This document shows, one piece after another, positions 18,957-26,615 of a stretch of DNA of 64,000 nt (its first letter is position 1; every line of letters begins with the position of its first letter). Below the pieces are notes generated by a model. The model worked only from the letters and a program-made list of their open reading frames with translations, had not been told where the DNA came from and ran no database searches. The stretch comes from Maricaulis maris MCS10. Its GTDB lineage: Bacteria > Pseudomonadota > Alphaproteobacteria > Caulobacterales > Maricaulaceae. The DNA lies in NCBI RefSeq assembly GCF_000014745.1, contig NC_008347.1, forward strand, positions 558,001 to 622,000, read 5' to 3'. The position numbers were made by a program, and so were the translations under genes.

Positions 18957-20410
18957 GGTCGCCAGAAGCGCGGGCTCAGCAGGATCAGGACGGCGAGGAC
19001 TTCCAGCCGCCCGATGAACATGTTGGCGGTCAGCACCCATTTCACCGGATCCGACAGGGGCTCGAACGTGCCCGCCGGGCCGATAATCGATCCAAGCCCC
19101 GGTCCGACATTGGTCAACGTGGCCGCCGCGCCCGACAGCGCCGTTACCAGATCAAGCCCCATTGCCGAAAGTATCGAGGCCGAAGCGGCGTAAACGGCGA
19201 AGAAGACAAAAAAGAACCCCAAAACCGAGTGCAGGATGCTCTCTGATACCGGTCGGCCGTTATAGTGCATCGGGATGATGGCGTTCGGTCTCAGCAGGCG
19301 AGCGAGATAGCGGCGCATGGCGGTTCCGGCGATCTGGTAACGGAAGATCTTTACGGAGCAGGTGGTCGATCCGGCGCAGCCACCGATGAACATGAAGACG
19401 AAGAAACCGGCCTGTGCCAGTGGCCCCCATTGCCCGTAATCGGTTGTGGCAAAACCGGTCCCCGTGATGATTGAAATGGCGTTGAAACTGGCATGACGCC
19501 AGGCCGCTACGTCTCCCGCAGGCAGGTCCTGCGCCATGATCAATGCGGTCAGGCCCAGCGTCGCCACGGCGACGACCAGCAGGAAACCCCGCACCTGGGA
19601 GTCCTTGTACAAGCCACTGAATTTTCCCCGCGAGGCCAGCAGGAACAGGCCGAAAGGCAAGGAGGCGAGGATCATGAACACGACGGTGATCATGTCTGAG
19701 CCGAGATGCACATATTCGCCCATCGAGTTGTCGGACGTCGAAAAGCCACCGGTCGAAACCGTCGACATGGAATGGCAAAGGGCCGGCAGCCACGCCATGC
19801 CGGTGCCGACATAGGCGAGGAAGCAGACGATGGTCAGGGCCAGGTAGATGGCCGCGATGCCGGCAGCAATCTGGGTCGCGCGCGGCAGGACCTTCTCGGA
19901 AGTGTCGCCGGTTTCCAGCTGGAATAACTGCATTCCGCCAATGCCCAGCATCGGCCAGAATGCCATGGCGGTGACGATGATGCCGATGCCGCCGATCCAT
20001 TGCAGGATGGCGCGCCAGAGCAATAGACCCGGCGGTCGCATGTCGAGCCCCGTGATCACCGTGGCGCCGGTTGTGGTCAGGCCGGAAATCGACTCGAAGA
20101 TGGCATCCGTCCAGTCCAGTCCCTGACCGGATAGTCGCAGCGGCAGCGCCGCACACAGGGCCAGTCCCAGCCAGGCACCCACGATCAGCACGAAAGCGCC
20201 GCGCGCCGGCATGTCGCCGACCGGTCCGCGTGTGCTCAAAGTCACCGCACCACCCACGAAGACACCGATGATGGAGGACAGGATGAAGGCTGTCGCGCTC
20301 TCCTGCTGGCCCGAGGCGAAATCGACCACAGCCGGGGCCAGCATTGTCACCGCCAATACCGTCACCATCATGCCGATCATGAACAGGACTTGCCGCAGGG
20401 CCTGGGTCAC
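18953..20410 (-). CDS. trkH: Potassium uptake protein TrkH
   Basis: TrkH is the ion-conducting membrane subunit of the Trk potassium transporter and normally works with the peripheral subunit TrkA, not present here. The 485-residue protein has the four membrane-pore-membrane repeats. Selectivity-filter-like glycines are seen in SGLTTTGATVITG, HSMSTVSTGGFS, ISIITGTGFATTDYG and AATLTNVGPGLG. The start is GTG at 20410, preceded by GGAAG about 10 bases away; an ATG slightly upstream is followed at once by a stop and cannot be used. Confidence 0.95.
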   Translation of the reverse strand: MTQALRQVLFMIGMMVTVLAVTMLAPAVVDFASGQQESATAFILSSIIGVFVGGAVTLSTRGPVGDMPARGAFVLIVGAWLGLALCAALPLRLSGQGLDWTDAIFESISGLTTTGATVITGLDMRPPGLLLWRAILQWIGGIGIIVTAMAFWPMLGIGGMQLFQLETGDTSEKVLPRATQIAAGIAAIYLALTIVCFLAYVGTGMAWLPALCHSMSTVSTGGFSTSDNSMGEYVHLGSDMITVVFMILASLPFGLFLLASRGKFSGLYKDSQVRGFLLVVAVATLGLTALIMAQDLPAGDVAAWRHASFNAISIITGTGFATTDYGQWGPLAQAGFFVFMFIGGCAGSTTCSVKIFRYQIAGTAMRRYLARLLRPNAIIPMHYNGRPVSESILHSVLGFFFVFFAVYAASASILSAMGLDLVTALSGAAATLTNVGPGLGSIIGPAGTFEPLSDPVKWVLTANMFIGRLEVLAVLILLSPRFWRP

Positions 20411-20460
20411 GGGCGCATGTCTTCCTGGGAGCGAGTGATCATCGGTGGGCGGTCATCGGA

Positions 20461-20853
20461 TCAGTGCAGCCACAAACGGTCGGACGGCCGATCCAGCGAG
20501 AAATCGGGAATGGTTGCCGCGAAACTTTCACCATCGCCGCGTCGCATTTCGTAACTGCCGCTCATGAAACCTGACGGCGTCGGGAGAGGCGCGCCGGATG
20601 TGTAGCGGAAGCGGCCTCCTGGCTCGATCACCGGCTGCTCGCCGATCACGCCCATGCCTTGCACATGCTCGGTGCGCCCATTGGCGTCGGTGATCATCCA
20701 TTTGCGGGCGATCAGCTGTACAGGCTGTTTCCCGGTGTTCTCGATCTCGATCGTATAGGCCCAGACAAAGCGGCCTTCTTCCGGCGTGCTCTCGTCTTCC
20801 AGATAGTCAGGACTGACACTGATCCGCACGCCGCAGCTTTCGTGCTCATACAT
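20461..20853 (-). CDS. apaG: ApaG protein (Co2+/Mg2+ efflux family)
   Basis: The 130-residue protein matches ApaG, a fibronectin type III-like beta-sandwich of uncertain function often linked to diadenosine-tetraphosphate metabolism. The core FVWAYTIEIENTGKQPVQL, RKWMITDANG, GVIGEQPVIEPGG and YTSGAPL...GFMSGSY are characteristic. I start at the ATG at 20853 (MYEHESCG). The open frame extends upstream to 21963, but that part is the antisense shadow of the dCTP deaminase gene. Confidence 0.94.
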   Translation of the reverse strand: MYEHESCGVRISVSPDYLEDESTPEEGRFVWAYTIEIENTGKQPVQLIARKWMITDANGRTEHVQGMGVIGEQPVIEPGGRFRYTSGAPLPTPSGFMSGSYEMRRGDGESFAATIPDFSLDRPSDRLWLH

Positions 20854-21018
20854 GGAGCGCCCCTGTGGCCGGCCCGCACCATGCGTGTCCGACCCTTGAT
20901 ATAGCCAGCTATCATCAACCTGCGCGCTACGCGGCTCAACCCCCACGGTCAGCACGGCTGGACAGGGGGCGCGGGATGTTGGACATCTGCGCCTCCCAAC
21001 ACATGCTGATCGTGATCC

Positions 21019-22038
21019 ATGGCCGATACCGGAATTCTTCCCGACCATCATCTTGCCGCCCTGGCCGGGCGCGGCATCCTGACGACCGCGGCGCCACTGG
21101 CCGACGGGCAGGTCCAGCCGGCCAGCATTGATCTGCGTCTGGGCAGCAAGGCCTGGCGCCTTCGCGCCAGCTTCCTGCCGGGTCCGGGGCGGACGGTCGC
21201 CGAGCGCCTGGATGATGATCTGGTCATGCACACGGTCGATCTGACCGCCGGTGCGGTGCTGGAAACCGGCTGTGTCTATCTGGCACCGCTTCAGGAAGGC
21301 CTGAAACTGCCGGCCGGCTTGAGTGCCGCGATGAACCCCAAGAGTTCGACCGGGCGGATCGATGTGTTCACGCGGGTCATCACCGATCACGGCGTCGCCT
21401 TCGACCAGGCCCCGGTGGGCTATGAAGGTCCGCTCTATGCCGAGATCTCGCCCTGTACATTCTCGATCCTCGCCCGTGAAGGCGACCGGCTGAGCCAGGT
21501 GCGCTTTCGCCAGGGAGCGCACAAGGCCCTGCGCGAGGTCACTGTCAGCGTCGATCTGGCCGGTTTTGGTGACGGGATTGTCGGCTATCGCGCTCGCCGC
21601 CATTCCGGCCTTGTTGACCTGTCCCGGATCGGCGGCCATGCGGCCGGCCGGTACTGGGAACCCCTGACGGCCCCCGACCGCCGTCTGGTCCTCGATCCTG
21701 GCGAGTTCTATATCCTGGCTTCGCGCGAAGCGGTCACGATCGGGTGCGATGAAGCGGCTGAAATGGCGCCGATCGCCACGGAGATTGGTGAATTCCGCGC
21801 TCATTATGCCGGCTTCTTCGATCCGGGTTTTGGAACCACCGAAGCCGGTGGCACGGGCGCGCGCGCGGTGCTGGAAGTGCGGGGCCGCGATGTCCCGTTT
21901 CTCCTCGAACACGGCCAGCCGATTGCCCGGCTGGTGTATGAGCCGATGTTGGATGTACCGCATACGGTCTATGGCCAGGTCGCATCGAACTATCAGGCCC
22001 AGGGCCTGAAGCTGTCGAAGTTCTTCGCCAGCGAATAA
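21019..22038 (+). CDS. dcd: 2'-Deoxycytidine 5'-triphosphate deaminase (long form)
   Basis: The 339-residue protein belongs to the long dCTP deaminase/dUTPase-fold family found in alphaproteobacteria, which supplies dUTP for thymidylate synthesis. The N-terminal half has QPASIDLRLG and the region MNPKSSTGRIDVFTRVITD, which corresponds to the conserved PKSS/TGR motif of the fold. The second half repeats the fold, with DPGFGTTEAGGTGARAVLEV and HGQPIARLVYEPM. It is roughly twice the length of E. coli Dcd because both folds are in one chain. It is divergent from apaG. Confidence 0.92.
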   Translation: MADTGILPDHHLAALAGRGILTTAAPLADGQVQPASIDLRLGSKAWRLRASFLPGPGRTVAERLDDDLVMHTVDLTAGAVLETGCVYLAPLQEGLKLPAGLSAAMNPKSSTGRIDVFTRVITDHGVAFDQAPVGYEGPLYAEISPCTFSILAREGDRLSQVRFRQGAHKALREVTVSVDLAGFGDGIVGYRARRHSGLVDLSRIGGHAAGRYWEPLTAPDRRLVLDPGEFYILASREAVTIGCDEAAEMAPIATEIGEFRAHYAGFFDPGFGTTEAGGTGARAVLEVRGRDVPFLLEHGQPIARLVYEPMLDVPHTVYGQVASNYQAQGLKLSKFFASE

Positions 22039-22091
22039 CCGGCCTTTCTGGGATTTCTTCTTGATTGTCGCGAACCGAGACTAAATCTTAC

Positions 22092-22108
22092 GGGTAGCTT
22101 ACCCTTTT
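22092..22108 (+). terminator. Weak intrinsic terminator after dcd
   Basis: A short hairpin GGGTA-GCT-TACCC (22092-22104) is followed by TTTT. The five-base stem is minimal. It lies in the 96-base gap between dcd and the first S9 peptidase gene and may equally be part of the leader of the latter, whose start is preceded by a strong GGGAGGGG. Confidence 0.4.
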
Positions 22109-22134
22109 GTGGGCTTTTATTTAGGGAGGGGTTC

Positions 22135-24123
22135 ATGGTCAGATTATCAGGCCTGTTTATGATGTTGTGCATGGCGGTTGGGGCCGCCCACGCACAGCCG
22201 CCGGTGCCGTCGATCGACGACTACGCCGCCATGGCGAACATGTCGTCTGTCAGCATTTCACCGAATGGCGAGAAACTCGTTTTCATCTCCGGCGAGAGCC
22301 GGGCCGAACGCTCGATCGTCATTTACTCGCTTACCGGCGGTGCGCCGTTCGTGATCGATGGCGGCGATGACCAGGTTCTCGCGTCTGTCACCTGGGCAAA
22401 TGACGAAAACCTGCTGGTGACCTATTCAGAGCGCCGCGACCTGGCGGGCGCTGGTGAGCGCGCCGATGTGTTCCGGACCTATGTGGTGCGGGCCGATGGC
22501 AGCGGAAACTGGGAGCTGGCGATTGACGCCGCGATGGCCAACCGCGACATGTCCGATCCGGACAGCATGCTGGTCTGGTTGCCGGTCCTGCAAGACAATC
22601 GCGGCTCGCGCACCGGCGGCGATTCCGTCGAGCGCGCAGTTGGTCTTTTTCGGCAGGAATTCACCCGTGACCGCGCCCGCCGCCGTGTCTTTATCGGTGA
22701 TGGTGGCTTCAACTATCTCCTCAACGCCAACAATGAGCCGGTGGTCCGCTATGCCTTTGATGATGGCGAGTTCGAGCTCTGGTCCAATCTCGACGACAGT
22801 GGCTGGGAGCGTGTGTATGCAGAAAACCTGACGCGGGAGCGCTTCCGTTTCGGGGCTCGCCGGTCAGACAGCTGGGTCGGTCGCATGACCAATATGGCCG
22901 GTCTGGATGCCACCGGTCAGTACGGCTATTTCAGCTCACGCGTGAACAATGACCGGTCCGCAGTCTTCCGCTTCAATTTCCAGACCAATGAGATCGAAGG
23001 ACCTGTGGTTCAGTCGGACCTGGCCGATGTCGGCGGTTTCATCCGTGATTGGCGGACGAATGCGGTCATCGGTGTTCGCTGGGCCGAAGAGCGTCAGCAT
23101 GTCGAGTATTTCGACGAGACCTTTGCCAATATCCAGACCCAGCTCGAAGGCTATTTCCCGGATTCGAATGTCTCGATCACAAGCTGGGACGAGGGTTTCA
23201 CCAAGGTCGTGATCAGCATCAGCGGCGGGCAGACCAGCCGCAGCTATTATCTGCTGGATCGCAATACCGGCCAGATGGCCTTCCTGTCCGGGGCCTACAG
23301 CCGCATTCCGGACGAAGCCATCGCACCGGTCGAGGTGGTGCACTACACCGCACGTGACGGTCTGGAGCTGTTTGGCTATCTCACCACCCCTCCGGGGCGT
23401 GAAGCCAGCGACCTGCCCTTGGTCATGATGCCTCATGGTGGCCCGCAGGCCCGGGACAATTACGGCTTTGACCCCTGGGCACAATTCCTGGCGGCGCGCG
23501 GCTATGCCGTGTTCCAGCCGCAATTCCGTGGCTCGGACGGTTTCGGTCGCAACTTCATCACCATGGCCCATGGCGAATGGGGCCGCACCATGCAGGATGA
23601 TGTTTCCGACGCTGTTCTCCACCTGGTTGAAACCGGTGTGGCTGCGCGCGATCGGGTCTGCCTGTTTGGCTGGTCCTATGGCGGCTATGCGGCCCTGGCC
23701 GGCGCAACCCTGACGCCGGAACTCTATCGCTGCACGATCGCCGGCGCGCCGGTCTCGGACGTGTTCGAAATGATGGAGTACGAGACGGGTCGTTTCCGCG
23801 GTGCATCGGTCACCTACTGGGCCGAGTATATCGGCGACTGGCGCAGCGAGACCGAGTACATCACGCGCATCTCGCCGGCGCTGAATGCCAGCGACGTCCA
23901 GGCTCCGATGATGATCATCCACGGCACCGACGACCTGATCGTTCCCTTCGAACAGGCCGAGCTGATGGCCGCGGCGATGGAAGCGGCCGGCAAGCCTTAT
24001 GAGCTGGTCGCCATCCAGGATGGTCCGCACCAGTCCTACCGGATGACTGTGGACAACTCGCGGGAGCTCTATACCGCGCTCGAGCGTTTCCTGTTCGAGC
24101 ACAATCCGCCGGATCCGCGCTAA
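22135..24123 (+). CDS. Exported S9-family serine peptidase (prolyl oligopeptidase/acylaminoacyl peptidase type), copy 1
   Basis: The 662-residue protein has a signal peptide (cleavage near AHAQPP, about residue 22), an N-terminal beta-propeller-like region of about 370 residues and a C-terminal alpha/beta-hydrolase domain. The catalytic triad is visible: Ser514 in GWSYGGYAAL, Asp599/600 in HGTDDLIVP and His632 in DGPHQSY. It should cleave oligopeptides in the periplasm or outside the cell. It is the first of three tandem paralogues. GGGAGGGG precedes the ATG, and a strong terminator follows, so it is transcribed alone. Confidence 0.95.
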   Translation: MVRLSGLFMMLCMAVGAAHAQPPVPSIDDYAAMANMSSVSISPNGEKLVFISGESRAERSIVIYSLTGGAPFVIDGGDDQVLASVTWANDENLLVTYSERRDLAGAGERADVFRTYVVRADGSGNWELAIDAAMANRDMSDPDSMLVWLPVLQDNRGSRTGGDSVERAVGLFRQEFTRDRARRRVFIGDGGFNYLLNANNEPVVRYAFDDGEFELWSNLDDSGWERVYAENLTRERFRFGARRSDSWVGRMTNMAGLDATGQYGYFSSRVNNDRSAVFRFNFQTNEIEGPVVQSDLADVGGFIRDWRTNAVIGVRWAEERQHVEYFDETFANIQTQLEGYFPDSNVSITSWDEGFTKVVISISGGQTSRSYYLLDRNTGQMAFLSGAYSRIPDEAIAPVEVVHYTARDGLELFGYLTTPPGREASDLPLVMMPHGGPQARDNYGFDPWAQFLAARGYAVFQPQFRGSDGFGRNFITMAHGEWGRTMQDDVSDAVLHLVETGVAARDRVCLFGWSYGGYAALAGATLTPELYRCTIAGAPVSDVFEMMEYETGRFRGASVTYWAEYIGDWRSETEYITRISPALNASDVQAPMMIIHGTDDLIVPFEQAELMAAAMEAAGKPYELVAIQDGPHQSYRMTVDNSRELYTALERFLFEHNPPDPR

Positions 24124-24149
24124 AGCGACCGGAATACGGTGAAATGATT

Positions 24150-24187
24150 GGGAGCGGGTCCGGACTTTCGGGCCCGCTCCCTTTTTT
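24150..24187 (+). terminator. Rho-independent terminator after S9 peptidase copy 1
   Basis: A 13-bp stem with one G-T pair (24150-24162 with 24169-24181, loop GACTTT) is followed by six T residues. It separates copies 1 and 2 of the peptidase array into different transcription units. Confidence 0.9.
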
Positions 24188-24272
24188 GTTTGATAATACT
24201 GCCCGGCTCTGCTTGAAATTACAGGTTGAGTAAATTGCGCCCCGGGGAGGGCGCTCTGTTTCGGGGGTTTTC

Positions 24273-26330
24273 ATGCGATTTGGTTTGGGTTGTGTCGTTG
24301 CGGGGCTGGCGTCCGCCGTTTTCGCATTTGAGTCTGAAGCCATTCAGCCGCAAGACATTCCGGCTCTCGAGGTCGAGGATTTCCTTGCACTCCCGGACAT
24401 GAGCGGCGTCCGCCTGTCACCGAATGGCGAGAAGCTGGTTTTCATCAGCGGGCAAAGCTGGGAAGAGCGGGCCATTGTCGTCTACACGCTGGACGGTAGC
24501 GAACCGCCACTGGTTATCGATGCCGGTGACGACCAGGCCATCTCGGTTGCCCGCTTCGCATCCGATACCCATCTCTGGCTGGAATACACAGACCGCGGCA
24601 ATTGGTGGGGCATGGGTGACGATTTCTATGTCAGCCGTCCCTACATCATGCGCATCGAAGACCAGAACTCCATCGAGCTGGAGGTCTACACGTTTTTTGC
24701 CGGCATCAATGAGGAGAATCCGGAGACTGTCCTGACCTGGGTCCGGGCGCAACGTGCGGGCGGCGGGATGATGACCCGTGTACGTGGCGGTGTCGGTTAT
24801 GGGCTGTTTGAACAGGATCTGGACCGCCGCACCGGCCGCAGTCGTGTGGAAATAGGTGTCCGCGATTTCGACATGAGCCTTGGTCCGAATGACCGACCGG
24901 TCATCCGCCAGCGTGGTGGGCGCGACGCCTCCGATCCGTACGAGTTCTGGGCCCGCTCTGATGGTGGCACCGGCAGCTGGGAGCGGCTCTACACCGAGCG
25001 CCACCAGATGATGCGGGAATTCTCTTTCGCGGCACGCACCTGGCACGACTGGCTCGGCGTCATCGAGTGGGTCCAGGGTGTCGATCCGACGGGGCGCTAT
25101 GCCTATTTCTTCTCCGAGACAAATGGCACACCCACAGGGCGGATGCCGGGGCGGCGCAGCGCGCTTTTCCGCTTTGACCTTCAGACCAGCCAGATCGAGG
25201 GGCCGGTCGTCCAGTCTGATGTTGCCAGTATCACGGGCACGCTGCGGGATTGGCGGACCAATGGCATTATCGGAGTCAGTTGGGATGATGGCCGCCGGCA
25301 GGTCGAGTATTTCGAGCCGGAATTTGCAGAAGTCTACAATCAGGTGGCCGGCTTCTTCCCGGATTCCAATGTGCGTCTGACCAGTTGGGACCGGGCGTTC
25401 GACAAGGTGGTGATCCATATTGAAGCCGGCGGCACGGCGGGCGCTTATTATCTCCTGACGCGTTCGACCGGCGATGTCGCCATGCTGGGCAATTCGCGCT
25501 CGCGGATTCCTGACGCGCTGGTCGGTGATGTGTCCGTGGTCCGCTATCAGGCCGCTGACGGCCTCGACCTGTTCGGCTATCTCACCACCCCGGCGCAGAC
25601 CGAGGCGCGTGACCTGCCCTTGATCATGATGCCGCATGGCGGGCCGGAATCCCGGGACAGCTACCGTTTTGACGAGTGGGCACAATTGCTGGCCTCCCGT
25701 GGCTATGCCGTGTTCCAGCCCCAGTTCCGGGGTTCCGGTGGTTTCGGGGTCGAATTCGCCGAGCGCGGTTACGAAAACTGGGGCCAGAGCATGCAGACCG
25801 ATCTCAATGACGGGATCGACCATCTCGCGGCCGAGGGCATCATCGATCCGGACCGGGTTTGCATTTTCGGCTGGTCCTATGGCGGTTACGCAACGCTCGC
25901 CGGAATGACGCTGACACCGGACCGCTATCGTTGCGGCGTGGCCGGGGCCGGCGTCTCCGACATCCTCGGCATGATGGATTATGCCCAGGATCGCATGGGC
26001 GGCGGGTCGCAGCTTTACTGGGCCCGCAATATCGGCGACTGGCGCGGCGACAATCGCGATCACATCATCTCCGTTTCGCCGGCCCGGCAGGCAGCATCGG
26101 TCCAGGCTCCGCTGATGATCATTCACGGCACCGACGATATCGTCGTGCCCTTCAGCCAGGCTGAACTGATGGTCGAGGCCATGGAAGAGGCCGGCAAGCC
26201 CTATGAGTTCATCCCGATCGAGGGCGGTCGTCACTATTCCGCTCAGATGACCGACGAACACCGGCGTCTGCTCTACGAAAACCTTGTCCGTTTCGTTGAA
26301 GAGCACAATCCGCCCGGTCCGCTGGACTGA
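24273..26330 (+). CDS. Exported S9-family serine peptidase, copy 2
   Basis: The 685-residue paralogue of the preceding gene has a signal sequence (MRFGLGCVVAGLASAVFAF) and the same domain order. The triad is intact: Ser535 in GWSYGGYATL, Asp621/622 in HGTDDIVVP and His654 in GGRHYS. Stretches such as LSPNGEKLVFISG, DLFGYLTTP, MPHGGP and GYAVFQPQFRGS are shared with copy 1, so the pair arose by duplication. A hairpin without a T tract follows the gene, then tRNA-Gly. Confidence 0.95.
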   Translation: MRFGLGCVVAGLASAVFAFESEAIQPQDIPALEVEDFLALPDMSGVRLSPNGEKLVFISGQSWEERAIVVYTLDGSEPPLVIDAGDDQAISVARFASDTHLWLEYTDRGNWWGMGDDFYVSRPYIMRIEDQNSIELEVYTFFAGINEENPETVLTWVRAQRAGGGMMTRVRGGVGYGLFEQDLDRRTGRSRVEIGVRDFDMSLGPNDRPVIRQRGGRDASDPYEFWARSDGGTGSWERLYTERHQMMREFSFAARTWHDWLGVIEWVQGVDPTGRYAYFFSETNGTPTGRMPGRRSALFRFDLQTSQIEGPVVQSDVASITGTLRDWRTNGIIGVSWDDGRRQVEYFEPEFAEVYNQVAGFFPDSNVRLTSWDRAFDKVVIHIEAGGTAGAYYLLTRSTGDVAMLGNSRSRIPDALVGDVSVVRYQAADGLDLFGYLTTPAQTEARDLPLIMMPHGGPESRDSYRFDEWAQLLASRGYAVFQPQFRGSGGFGVEFAERGYENWGQSMQTDLNDGIDHLAAEGIIDPDRVCIFGWSYGGYATLAGMTLTPDRYRCGVAGAGVSDILGMMDYAQDRMGGGSQLYWARNIGDWRGDNRDHIISVSPARQAASVQAPLMIIHGTDDIVVPFSQAELMVEAMEEAGKPYEFIPIEGGRHYSAQMTDEHRRLLYENLVRFVEEHNPPGPLD

Positions 26331-26342
26331 TCCGGTCACAAC

Positions 26343-26375
26343 GCCTGCGTCCCGGCTCTTTCGCCGGGCGCAGGC
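26343..26375 (+). terminator. Terminator-like hairpin after S9 peptidase copy 2
   Basis: GCCTGCG-T-CCCGGC pairs with GCCGGG-CGCAGGC around the loop TCTTTC, a 13-bp stem with one bulge. There is no T tract, so it may act as an RNA 3'-end stabiliser or a weak terminator. It lies 13 bases after the stop. Confidence 0.55.
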
Positions 26376-26428
26376 TGTGCCTATAAATACCGCCTGCGTG
26401 GCTGCCTGTTCACGGCCCGGCACAGCAG

Positions 26429-26502
26429 GCGGGTGTAGCTCAATGGTAGAGCAGAAGCTTCCCAAGCTTACGACGAGGGTTCGATTCCCTTCACCCGCTC
26501 CA
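26429..26502 (+). tRNA. tRNA-Gly (anticodon CCC)
   Basis: The 74-base gene folds as a complete cloverleaf: acceptor GCGGGTG with CACCCGC, D arm GCTC/GAGC, anticodon loop TTCCCAA giving anticodon CCC for GGG codons, T arm AGGGTTCGATTCCCT, discriminator T and an encoded CCA end. The top pair of the anticodon stem is a mismatch, which is tolerated. It lies between S9 peptidase copies 2 and 3. No integrase or duplicated tRNA end is seen nearby. Confidence 0.97.
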
Positions 26503-26615
26503 GTCTTCTCAACTGACGATTGATCCCGTAGCCGCAACTCCCCGCGCTGAGCATTGCCTCCACAAGGTCACTCGTTAAAGTGGCGCAAGGGCCTGAGAAG
26601 GTGTCGGGGGACTGT

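Noticed and set aside
20854-21963. Upstream extension of the apaG reading frame on the minus strand
   Set aside because: It is antisense to the dCTP deaminase gene and has the Arg/Gly/His-rich composition of a shadow frame; ApaG proteins are about 130 residues.
26429-26502. tRNA-Gly as an attachment site for an integrated element
   Set aside because: No integrase, no repeated tRNA 3' end and no change of composition on either side; the flanking genes are paralogues.
24417-26537. 706-codon open frame antisense to S9 peptidase copy 2
   Set aside because: The plus-strand peptidase has a full triad and signal peptide; the antisense frame has shadow composition and no domain.
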